NCBI GenBank assembly: GCA_019348305.1
Contig: JAHWJQ010000042.1
Location: 1 to 13,499, forward strand
Reading direction: 5' to 3'
Length of the DNA: 13,499 bases
From: Actinomycetota bacterium
Lineage (GTDB): Bacteria; Actinomycetota; Acidimicrobiia; Acidimicrobiales; CADCTF01
A program made the position numbers and the translations under genes. A model generated the notes under the pieces. That model ran no database searches. It worked only from the letters and a program-made list of their open reading frames with translations, and was not told the origin of the DNA. Each line of letters starts with the position of its first letter. Positions within the stretch are counted from its first letter, which is position 1. Shown here piece after piece: positions 1-5,957 of this stretch.

Positions 1-284
1 AACAGCATCCGGTCCTTGAACGAGCCCGGCTCGCCTTCGGCGGCGTTGACCACCACGGTGGGAGCCAGCGTGGGCGAGCGGTTCTCGACCACCGCCCGCC
101 ACTTGACGCCGGTGGGGAAGCCACCGCCTCCCCGGCCCCGCAGGCCCGACGCCTCGATGGCCCGCAGCACGGCGTCGCCGCCCGCCTCCCGGGCCGCGGC
201 CATGGCGGCGCCGCCGCCTCCGGCCACGTAGGCGTCCAGGTCGGGCACCGGCTCGGGGCTCAGCACCCGGTTCACCGGGGGCAC
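1..284 (-). CDS. NuoF-type NADH dehydrogenase flavoprotein subunit, N-terminal part (runs off left edge)
   Basis: This is a partial gene on the minus strand: about 94 residues are visible and the frame is still open at base 1. The peptide contains GLRGRGGGGFPTGVKW followed by VVNAAEGEPGSFKDR, which are the FMN/NADH-binding hallmarks of the 51-kDa NuoF family (family knowledge). Before these, DLDAYVAGGGG matches the usual approach to the NuoF fold, so the N-terminus is nearly complete. The chosen start is the GTG at 284-282, with an AGGA 7 bases upstream; later in-frame GTGs are possible. It lies 52 bases downstream of the surface-protein gene on the same strand. No other nuo subunit is visible, so it may be a stand-alone NuoF-like protein rather than part of complex I. 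The family call is secure; the electron donor and partner are unknown. Confidence 0.85.
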   Translation of the reverse strand, partial: MPPVNRVLSPEPVPDLDAYVAGGGGAAMAAAREAGGDAVLRAIEASGLRGRGGGGFPTGVKWRAVVENRSPTLAPTVVVNAAEGEPGSFKDRML

Positions 285-321
285 GGATCGGTCCTGTCCG
301 GGGCGCTCAACACGGCCGCCG

Positions 322-327
322 ACCCTA
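322..327 (-). promoter_or_regulatory. candidate -10 hexamer TAGGGT before the NuoF-like gene
   Basis: TAGGGT on the minus strand fits the actinobacterial TAnnnT -10 pattern and lies about 37 bases before the GTG start, in the short gap after the surface-protein stop. No convincing -35 was found, so this is a weak prediction. Confidence 0.2.
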
Positions 328-336
328 CCCGGCTGG

Positions 337-1731
337 TCACAGGAGCCGCCTGCCTGACGGCCATGGTGGGCGCCGGCGCCGGACCAACACGGCCACCCCC
401 GCGAGTACGGCCGCCATGGCCAGCACCAGCCCGGCCACCGCCGCCGGCGATGCTGCCTCCTCTTCTGCGTCGTCAGCGGCCCGGGGCTCGGTGGGCGCCG
501 GCGGTGCGTCGAGCCCCTCCGGCACGGGCACGAACAACCCCGGCGGCCCGGTTGGCCCCCGCACGAGGTAGGGGACGCTGCCGTTGCCCAACAGCGCCAC
601 GAACTCTCGGTTGAGGCCCCACACCGGGTCGGCGCGCACCCCGAAGAGGAGTTGGGGGACCGGGCCCGAGACCACCACCAGCGCCGGCGACGCCTCGGTG
701 AGGCCCGCCGAGGCGAGCCGGTAGGGCCGGGCGAAGGGCGTGCTGGCGACCACCGCCCCAGGCCGCTTGCCCACCTCGACCGCCTCGGCCACCGGCACCA
801 CCAAGGACTGCTCCCTGGTCGGCGGCGCAAGCGCCCCCTGCTCGTCGAGGCCCCGGGGCAGCGCCGCCACCCGGCCCCCGGGCGCGGCCAGGTCGAGCAC
901 GAACAGGACGTAGGTGCGCCCAGCCGCCTCGGGGGGAGCGACCCCCACCGGCTCGAGTGGCGGGACGTTGCCGGAGACCAGCGCCGGCGGAGGTGCGACG
1001 TCGGGAGGCGGGTCGCCCCAACGGACCTCTGCAGCGCGGGCGGGCACCAGCACCAGGGCGCTTTCGGGGCCTGCGCAGGGCTTGGTGAGCGGCAGGCAGA
1101 CCCGGTAGGCGGGGTCGACGAGCGGCAGGAAGAGGCCCTCGGACGGGATCGCTTTGTCCACCAGGCTGGCGAGGCTGGCGAAGGCGGCGTCCAAAGCCGG
1201 CGCCGTGGTGGTGGGGGCAGGCGCAGTCGTGTCGGTGGTCGCCGGCGCCGCCGGAGCGGTCGTGGCCGGCGCCACCGTCACCGTGGTGGGCGCCGCGGTG
1301 GTGGGTGGCGCGGTGGTGGTGGGGGGCACCGTGGTGGTGGGCGGCGGGGGCGCCGGGGCAACCTCCAGTCGGAACGTGGCCGACGACTCGCGATCACGCA
1401 CCTCCACCAGGTAGGTCCCGGCCGGTGTGTCGTCCGTGGTCGACACGCTGAGCCCCGTGGTCCAGCTCGCTTCGTCGCTGCACCTCCTGTCCACCGAGGC
1501 ACCCACCTTCGCTTCCTCAGGCGTGACCCTCACCTCGACGCAGTTGACGCCGTCACCCTGCACCCTCACCGTCGCCGTGGCCCCCTGGCCCGGTGTCACC
1601 CGGGCGCTCGAGGGGCTGATGGACGTGACCGCGGCCCTAGCCGGCGGTGGCGCCACCGCCGTCAGCCCGCCCGCGCTCCACATCATCATCACCGCCGCCA
1701 CCACCCGCAGGCCCCACCTGCTCTGCCGCAC
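337..1731 (-). CDS. secreted Thr/Pro-rich surface protein with C-terminal membrane anchor
   Basis: No specific family was recognised in this 464-residue protein. Its architecture is clear. An N-terminal signal peptide (basic MRQSRWGLR, hydrophobic core, likely cleavage after ARA at about residue 33) is followed by an Ig-like beta-rich segment (about 34-124) with Cys64 and Cys84 as a likely disulfide pair. A low-complexity Thr/Pro/Ala linker (about 125-180) leads to a second folded region (about 181-405) with Cys212 and Cys219. The end is an acidic stretch, a transmembrane helix (about 430-450) and a stop-transfer RRRR. This is a type I surface protein with a stalk-like linker. The start is GTG at 1731; an in-frame stop lies just upstream at 1744-1746, and no strong Shine-Dalgarno is seen. 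It is transcribed divergently from the DUF2786 gene across a 98-base gap. No LPxTG signal is present. A role at the cell envelope is inferred. Confidence 0.8.
   Translation of the reverse strand: MRQSRWGLRVVAAVMMMWSAGGLTAVAPPPARAAVTSISPSSARVTPGQGATATVRVQGDGVNCVEVRVTPEEAKVGASVDRRCSDEASWTTGLSVSTTDDTPAGTYLVEVRDRESSATFRLEVAPAPPPPTTTVPPTTTAPPTTAAPTTVTVAPATTAPAAPATTDTTAPAPTTTAPALDAAFASLASLVDKAIPSEGLFLPLVDPAYRVCLPLTKPCAGPESALVLVPARAAEVRWGDPPPDVAPPPALVSGNVPPLEPVGVAPPEAAGRTYVLFVLDLAAPGGRVAALPRGLDEQGALAPPTREQSLVVPVAEAVEVGKRPGAVVASTPFARPYRLASAGLTEASPALVVVSGPVPQLLFGVRADPVWGLNREFVALLGNGSVPYLVRGPTGPPGLFVPVPEGLDAPPAPTEPRAADDAEEEAASPAAVAGLVLAMAAVLAGVAVLVRRRRPPWPSGRRLL
1192..1359 (-). repeat. low-complexity Pro/Thr/Ala-coding tract
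   Basis: On the plus strand this is a run of GGTGGTGGGCG-like imperfect units. On the coding (minus) strand it encodes the PTTT/APTT-type linker, about residues 125-180, of the surface protein. It is a degenerate in-frame tract likely to vary in length between strains; O-glycosylation of the Thr residues is possible but is inference. Confidence 0.6.
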
Positions 1732-1816
1732 CGGCTCATCGTGTCAGCCCTGCGCGCCCGCCCGCCCGAACCTCGCGGCCGCGACACCGTCCGCGGGTGC
1801 TGTCCGACCCCCGTCC

Positions 1817-1822
1817 TACGCT
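1817..1822 (+). promoter_or_regulatory. candidate -10 hexamer TACGCT, leaderless-type, for the DUF2786 gene
   Basis: TACGCT lies exactly 7 bases before the ATG at 1830, and no Shine-Dalgarno lies between. This is the spacing expected when transcription starts at the start codon. No clear -35 was found. Confidence 0.4.
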
Positions 1823-1829
1823 CCGGCTC

Positions 1830-3179
1830 ATGGGGAAGCGCAACCGTCAGCGACGTCGGGAGAAGCAGCACCGGGCTAGCAGCACCGGTCGTGGTGGGCC
1901 GGCGTCGGGCCCGAGCGGCCCCTCAGAGCGGGGAGAGCCGGGGCCCCGCCGGCTCCGAGCGGTGGACGACCCCCGCTTCGCGGCCCAGGCCTTCGCCTAC
2001 CTCGCTGACGCCGTCGCTCACGGTCAGCACGCCGTTGCCGACCACATGGCGGCCACCCTGGCCACAACCCCAGGAGTGGCCCACGCGGCATCGGCAGCCC
2101 TGCGTGCCGCCGCCGGCGCGGCGTGGGAGCGGGGGTGGCAGCCGGCCGATCTGGTCCATGCCTTCGGGCGCAAGCAGCCCGGCGCCGATCGCCGGCTGCT
2201 GGTGCGGGTGGTGGCCGCCGAAGGCCCCGCGTGGCGGGCCCATCCCCACCCTGACCCGGTGTGGCTTCAGCAGCTCGACGACCTGGAGGCCGAGCCATCA
2301 CCTGGTTGCATCGTGGGCGACTGGGCCGACCGAGAGGGCATCGACGCAGCCAACGTCCTCCTGCGGGCCGGCCAGCTCCTGGCCGCGCTGTGGACGGCGC
2401 CGGCTCTCCCGCCCGTCGGCGACCCGCCGTCGCGATGGGGGACGACGCCGTCGCCACTGCTCACCAGGCGAGGGGCGGGCGCCGGTGCCGCTGGGATCGA
2501 CGAGCGGATCCTCTCGCGGGTTCGCGCCTTGCTGGCCAAGGCCGAGTCGACCGAGTTCGCCCCCGAGGCCGAAGCGTTCACCGAGAAGGCCCAGGAGCTC
2601 ATGGCCCGCTACGCCATCGACCACGCCCTCGTCGCCGCCGGCGGCGGCGACACGGGCGCCGAGCAACCGGTGAGCAGGCGCGTGCTCATCCACGACCCCT
2701 ACGCCAAGGGCAAGGCCACCCTCCTGGCCGAGGTGGGTGGGGCCAACCGGTGCCAGGCGGTCTGGTGCAAGGAGTTCGGTTTCTCCACCGTCTTCGGCTT
2801 CCCCACCGACCTGGCCGTCACCGACATCCTGTACACCTCGCTGGTGAGCCAGTGCAGCACGGCCATGCGCGTCTCCAGCGCCGGCGTGGCCAACCCCCGC
2901 AGCTTCCGCGACTCCTTCGTCCTGTCCTTCGCCATCCACATCGGCGACCGCCTCCGGGCCGCCACCGCAGCCACCGTGGCGCAGGCCACCAGCGACCACG
3001 GCGACGCCCTCCTCCCCGTTCTCGCCTCTCGTGACCAACAGGTCGAGGCGGCCAGGCAGGAAGCATTCCCCCGTCTGAGGAAGGTCGAGTCGCGCAGCTT
3101 CGACCGCCGCGGTTGGCTGGCCGGTCAGGCGGCAGCCGAGCTCGCCCAGCTCGACGCGGGCAAGCGGATCACCCGGTAG
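1830..3179 (+). CDS. DUF2786 / DUF7168 domain protein
   Basis: The protein has 449 residues. Residues about 226-265 (ILSRVRALLAKAEST ... EKAQELMARYAID) are a clear match to DUF2786, a short helical domain of unknown function. The following region (about 285-420, including a WCKEFGF segment) corresponds to the DUF7168 domain that often accompanies it. The N-terminus is strongly basic (MGKRNRQRRREKQHR), compatible with nucleic-acid binding or a disordered tail, and residues 45-200 form an Ala/Trp-rich helical region I do not recognise. The frame is open further upstream, but ATG 1830 is chosen because the upstream frame overlaps the divergent gene and a TACGCT box sits 7 bases before this ATG. 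Its last 11 bases overlap the end of vapC on the other strand. The domain call is firm; the function is unknown. Confidence 0.85.
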   Translation: MGKRNRQRRREKQHRASSTGRGGPASGPSGPSERGEPGPRRLRAVDDPRFAAQAFAYLADAVAHGQHAVADHMAATLATTPGVAHAASAALRAAAGAAWERGWQPADLVHAFGRKQPGADRRLLVRVVAAEGPAWRAHPHPDPVWLQQLDDLEAEPSPGCIVGDWADREGIDAANVLLRAGQLLAALWTAPALPPVGDPPSRWGTTPSPLLTRRGAGAGAAGIDERILSRVRALLAKAESTEFAPEAEAFTEKAQELMARYAIDHALVAAGGGDTGAEQPVSRRVLIHDPYAKGKATLLAEVGGANRCQAVWCKEFGFSTVFGFPTDLAVTDILYTSLVSQCSTAMRVSSAGVANPRSFRDSFVLSFAIHIGDRLRAATAATVAQATSDHGDALLPVLASRDQQVEAARQEAFPRLRKVESRSFDRRGWLAGQAAAELAQLDAGKRITR

Positions 3180-3603
3180 GGGTCGGTCGCTCCCACCGCA
3201 CGCCGGCGAAGCGCCCGAAGTCGTTGTCGTAGGTGATGACGGTGGCGTCGTGCTCAACGGCGAGAGCGGCCAGGTGGGCGTCGCTGACGATGTTGCCACC
3301 GGTGCCCACGCTGGCCACGAGACCGGCCAGGATGTCGAGGTGCCGTGCCGTGGGCTCGACCACCACGCTGATCGGCCGCTCGAGCCACGCCCGCGTTCGA
3401 GCAAGGGCACCGTCGACGGGCAGCGGACGGGGGAACAGACCCACGCGGGTCGACAGGCGGAGGAAGGCGAGGATCGACACCCAGGTGAAGCCCACCGGCT
3501 CCCGCCCCGACAACGCAGCGTCGAGCCAGGCCCTCGCCTCCTCGTGCTTGGGCTCGGCCGAGTTGACGGCGTAGAGCAAGACGTTGGCGTCGACCAGCTT
3601 CAC
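3169..3603 (-). CDS. vapC: VapC-like PIN-domain ribonuclease toxin
   Basis: This 144-residue protein is a PIN-domain endoribonuclease of the type II toxin-antitoxin class, close in layout to the TIGR00028 (Mycobacterium tuberculosis PIN) group. It begins [14 protein letters not shown] with the first metal-binding Asp (D5), has [11 protein letters not shown] in the middle, and ends [19 protein letters not shown] with D108 and TYDNDFG with D126/D128. The central acidic residue of many PIN proteins (Glu in an xxELRR-like segment) is not obvious here; this is common in this subgroup. Length is normal. The start is GTG 3603, which overlaps the vapB stop as GTGA, so the two are translationally coupled. 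The 3' end overlaps the convergent DUF2786 gene by 11 bases. It presumably cleaves a specific RNA when free of VapB; the target cannot be read from the sequence. Confidence 0.92.
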   Translation of the reverse strand: MKLVDANVLLYAVNSAEPKHEEARAWLDAALSGREPVGFTWVSILAFLRLSTRVGLFPRPLPVDGALARTRAWLERPISVVVEPTARHLDILAGLVASVGTGGNIVSDAHLAALAVEHDATVITYDNDFGRFAGVRWERPTPTG

Positions 3604-3854
3604 TTGCCGCTGCGCATCTTGCGCACCAGCTCTTCGTCCTCCAGCTCGGCGGCGACCTGCAGCGCTCGGTCCAGGTTGACGCTCGGCAGGCCCAGATCGC
3701 AGACCTCGGTCCGGAAGTCGTCGCTCGCACCGCCGGCGGTGGCGCCGTCGCGGATGGCGTCGTTGAGCGCCTGCTTGAACGAGACCTTGCGCTCCTTCAT
3801 CCGCCGCCTGACCAGAGCTTCGGTATCGGCGTCAAGAGTCACGGTCGTCCGCAC
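3600..3854 (-). CDS. vapB: VapB-like ribbon-helix-helix antitoxin
   Basis: This is the cognate antitoxin of the downstream vapC. With the GTG start at 3854 it has 84 residues and begins [21 protein letters not shown], the typical beta-strand and first helix of a ribbon-helix-helix DNA-binding antitoxin, followed by [14 protein letters not shown] as the second helix. The acidic C-terminal tail ([13 protein letters not shown]) is the part expected to bind and block VapC. Two in-frame ATGs lie upstream (3866 and 3863) and would add MMHP. I prefer the GTG because the family usually starts at M-R-T-T and because a TATGAT -10 box sits exactly 7 bases before it, overlapping both ATGs. The stop overlaps the vapC start (GTGA). 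Autorepression through the inverted repeat at 3857-3872 is inferred. Confidence 0.85.
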   Translation of the reverse strand: MRTTVTLDADTEALVRRRMKERKVSFKQALNDAIRDGATAGGASDDFRTEVCDLGLPSVNLDRALQVAAELEDEELVRKMRSGK

Positions 3855-3856
3855 CG

Positions 3857-3872
3857 GATGCATCATAGCATC
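3857..3872 (-). promoter_or_regulatory. candidate vapBC promoter/operator: GATGC-N6-GCATC around TATGAT
   Basis: Perfect 5-base inverted arms, GATGC at 3857-3861 and GCATC at 3868-3872, enclose exactly six bases. On the minus strand those six bases read TATGAT, a near-consensus -10 box. The box ends 7 bases before the GTG start of vapB. A dimeric antitoxin bound here would cover the -10, which suits autorepression. The sequence features are seen directly; the function is inferred. Confidence 0.55.
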
Positions 3873-3951
3873 ACGACATCTGACAGCACGATGCTCGAAG
3901 GTCCGGGGCCCGTCGTGGTGGCGCGCAACCGGGCACGAGCACGGAGTGAGG

Positions 3952-3957
3952 CAGACT
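3952..3957 (+). promoter_or_regulatory. candidate -10 hexamer CAGACT before rmlA
   Basis: CAGACT lies 8 bases before the rmlA ATG, the same geometry as the TAGGCT before rmlB. The first base departs from TAnnnT, so confidence is low. The only purine-rich stretch (GGAGTGAGG) lies too far upstream to be a good Shine-Dalgarno. Confidence 0.25.
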
Positions 3958-3965
3958 GCCCGCCG

Positions 3966-4880
3966 ATGAAGGGCATCATCCTGGCCGGCGGTAGCGGCAC
4001 CCGCCTGCACCCGGTGACGCTGGGGATCTCCAAGCAGCTGCTGCCCGTCTACGACAAGCCGATGGTGTACTACCCGCTGTCGGTGCTGATGCTCGCCGGC
4101 ATCCGCGACGTGCTCGTCATCTCCACGCCCCACGACCTGCCCCAGTTCGAGCGACTCCTGGGCAACGGCCACCGGATCGGGATGTCGCTGCAGTACGCCG
4201 TGCAGCCCGAGCCCAACGGTTTGGCCCAGGCATTCGTCATCGGCCGCGACTTCGTCGGCGACCACACCTGCTGTCTCGTACTCGGCGACAACATCTTCCA
4301 CGGCCACGGCCTGCACGATCTGTTGGTCGATGCGGCAGGGCTGAGCACCGGCTGCGTGCTCTTCGGCTACGGGGTGAAGGACCCGGAGCGCTACGGAGTG
4401 GTCGAGGTCGACGAGCAGGGCGAGATCGTGTCGATCGAGGAGAAGCCGGCCAAGCCCAAGTCGAGCCTGGCGGTGACCGGCCTCTACTTCTACGACAACG
4501 ACGTCGTCGACATCGCCGGCAATCTCAGGCCATCGGAGCGGGGTGAGCTAGAGATCACCGACGTCAACAACCGCTACATCGAACAGGGCTCCGCCCGGCT
4601 GATCCAGCTCGGGCGGGGGATGGCCTGGCTCGACACCGGCACCCACGATTCGCTCCTCGAGGCGTCGACGTTCGTTCAGGTGCTCGAGCACCGCCAGGGC
4701 GAGCAGATCGCCTGCATCGAAGAGATCGCCTGGCGCATGGGCTACATCGGGCGCGACGACCTGCTCCGCCTCGGTGAACAGCTCGGCAAGTCGCCCTACG
4801 GGCAGTACATCGTGCGACTCGCCACCGACGGCTCACCGCGCGTGCCTCCAGACCCCGGCGGTGCCTACCGGCGTCGGTAG
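3966..4880 (+). CDS. rmlA: glucose-1-phosphate thymidylyltransferase
   Basis: RmlA (RfbA) joins dTTP and glucose-1-phosphate to make dTDP-glucose, the first step of dTDP-deoxysugar synthesis in the cytoplasm. The 304-residue protein has the nucleotidyltransferase signature [11 protein letters not shown] (residues 6-16), K23 in the [12 protein letters not shown] segment, the metal-binding GDNIF (D108), EEKP (158-161) and the WLDTGTH motif (221-227). Length is slightly above the usual 285-295 because of a C-terminal tail after about residue 288 rich in Pro and Arg. The frame is open upstream to 3858, but the start is set at ATG 3966 because MKGIILAGG is the conserved family N-terminus. The gene is divergent from vapB and lies 11 bases upstream of rmlB. 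Identity is very secure. The final sugar depends on genes outside the window, as no rmlC or rmlD is present. Confidence 0.97.
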   Translation: MKGIILAGGSGTRLHPVTLGISKQLLPVYDKPMVYYPLSVLMLAGIRDVLVISTPHDLPQFERLLGNGHRIGMSLQYAVQPEPNGLAQAFVIGRDFVGDHTCCLVLGDNIFHGHGLHDLLVDAAGLSTGCVLFGYGVKDPERYGVVEVDEQGEIVSIEEKPAKPKSSLAVTGLYFYDNDVVDIAGNLRPSERGELEITDVNNRYIEQGSARLIQLGRGMAWLDTGTHDSLLEASTFVQVLEHRQGEQIACIEEIAWRMGYIGRDDLLRLGEQLGKSPYGQYIVRLATDGSPRVPPDPGGAYRRR

Positions 4881-4883
4881 GCT
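4878..4883 (+). promoter_or_regulatory. candidate -10 hexamer TAGGCT overlapping the rmlA stop codon
   Basis: The TAG of TAGGCT is the rmlA stop codon. The hexamer ends 8 bases before the rmlB ATG, and no strong Shine-Dalgarno is present. This could give rmlB its own leaderless or near-leaderless transcript in addition to read-through from rmlA. Confidence 0.35.
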
Positions 4884-4891
4884 GGCAACCG

Positions 4892-5848
4892 ATGCGGGTC
4901 TTCGTCACCGGCGGCGCCGGCTTCATCGGTTCGAACTACGTCCGCCACCTGCTGGCCAACTCCGACGACGAGGTGACCGTCTATGACGCCCTCACCTACG
5001 CCGGCCACCTGTCCACGTTGAAAGACGTCGACACGTCGCCTCGCTTCCGGTTCGTGAAGGGCAACATCTGCGATCCCGACACCGTCGAGGAGGCCATGGC
5101 CGGCCACCATGCCGTCGTGCACTTCGCGGCCGAGACCCACGTCGACCGCTCCATCGCCGGCCCCAACGACTTCGTCCAGACCAACTGCTTCGGCACCAAC
5201 ATCTTGATGCACACGGCCCGCCGCCTCGAGATCCCCCGGGTCATCCACATCGGAACCGACGAGGTCTACGGCTCGGTGGAGACTGGCTCTTCCAAGGAGA
5301 CCGATCCCCTCGAGCCCCGCTCGCCCTACTCGGCCTCCAAGGCCGGCTCCGACCTCATCGCCCTGTCCTACCACCACACCTACGGCGTCCCCGTCACCGT
5401 CACCCGCTGCACCAACAACTTCGGTCCCTACCAGTTCCCGGAAAAGGCCATCCCGCTGTTCACCACCAACGTGCTCGACGGCAAGAAGCTGCCGCTCTAC
5501 GGCGACGGCCTCAACGAGCGCGACTGGCTCTACGTCGACGACCACTGCGCCGGCGTGGAGCTCGTACGCCACCGGGGCGCGGCAGGCGAGATCTACAACA
5601 TCGGCGCCGGCAACGAGACGCCCAACCGCGTGCTCGTCGACAAGCTGCTGGCCCTGCTCGGGGTGGGGGAGGAGATGGTCGAGTACGTCCCCGACCGCCT
5701 CGGCCACGACCGCCGCTACTCCGTCGACATCACCAAGATCACCGGGCTGGGCTGGACGAGGCGGCGCAGCCTGGACGAGGCCCTCGAGGAGACCGTCGCC
5801 TGGTACCGCGACAACCGCTGGTGGTGGGAACCGCTCAAGGACCGCTGA
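4892..5848 (+). CDS. rmlB: dTDP-glucose 4,6-dehydratase
   Basis: RmlB (RfbB) converts dTDP-glucose to dTDP-4-keto-6-deoxyglucose with bound NAD, as an extended short-chain dehydrogenase. The 318-residue protein has the Rossmann motif TGGAGFIG (6-13), HFAAETHVDRSI (77-88), the catalytic triplet TDE in GTDEVYG (122-124), and YSASK with Y146 and K150. The substrate-binding NNFGPYQFPEK (175-185) and the DGLNERDWLYVDDH segment (205-218) are also present. All catalytic residues are intact and the length is normal. The start is ATG 4892, giving the conserved MRVFVTGGAGF. It follows rmlA by 11 bases and supplies the branch-point intermediate for rhamnose and other 6-deoxysugars. A 109-base gap with a large inverted repeat separates it from ugd. 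Confidence 0.97.
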   Translation: MRVFVTGGAGFIGSNYVRHLLANSDDEVTVYDALTYAGHLSTLKDVDTSPRFRFVKGNICDPDTVEEAMAGHHAVVHFAAETHVDRSIAGPNDFVQTNCFGTNILMHTARRLEIPRVIHIGTDEVYGSVETGSSKETDPLEPRSPYSASKAGSDLIALSYHHTYGVPVTVTRCTNNFGPYQFPEKAIPLFTTNVLDGKKLPLYGDGLNERDWLYVDDHCAGVELVRHRGAAGEIYNIGAGNETPNRVLVDKLLALLGVGEEMVEYVPDRLGHDRRYSVDITKITGLGWTRRRSLDEALEETVAWYRDNRWWWEPLKDR

Positions 5849-5862
5849 GCGCAGTTCCGATC

Positions 5863-5917
5863 CCCGATCACGAAGGCCCCTCGTAACCGACGACGAGGGC
5901 CGCGGGAGGCGATCGGG
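5863..5917 (+). terminator. nested inverted repeat after rmlB, possible terminator or attenuator
   Basis: The inner hairpin pairs 5875-5884 with 5893-5901 (nine base pairs with one bulged C, 8-base loop). The outer arms CCCGATC (5863-5869) and GATCGGG (5911-5917) pair perfectly around it. There is no U-tract, so it is not a classical intrinsic terminator. It begins 14 bases after the rmlB stop and ends just before the putative ugd -10. Confidence 0.4.
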
Positions 5918-5925
5918 CTGGCTTG

Positions 5926-5931
5926 TAGGCT
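5926..5931 (+). promoter_or_regulatory. candidate -10 hexamer TAGGCT for ugd
   Basis: TAGGCT fits TAnnnT and would start a transcript around 5938, leaving a 20-base leader that carries the AGGAGG ribosome site at 5948-5953. No clear -35 was found. Confidence 0.4.
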
Positions 5932-5957
5932 CAGCGGCAAGCTCGCAGGAGGAAGCA

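Noticed and set aside
1192..1359. Tandem repeat or CRISPR-like array
   Set aside because: The units are irregular, lack spacers and are explained by the Pro/Thr-coding linker.
1647..1829. N-terminal extension of the DUF2786 protein
   Set aside because: It would overlap the divergent gene's signal-peptide region, and it is Pro/Ser/Ala low-complexity; the TACGCT-7-ATG geometry supports 1830.
652..2673. Long plus-strand open frame (673 codons) across the surface-protein gene
   Set aside because: Arg/Gly-rich translation without any recognisable domain, antisense to a protein with a clear signal peptide and anchor; a shadow frame of GC-rich coding DNA.
3858..3965. N-terminal extension of RmlA
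   Set aside because: RmlA starts at MKGIILAGG in the family; the extension would overlap vapB and carries no conserved residues.
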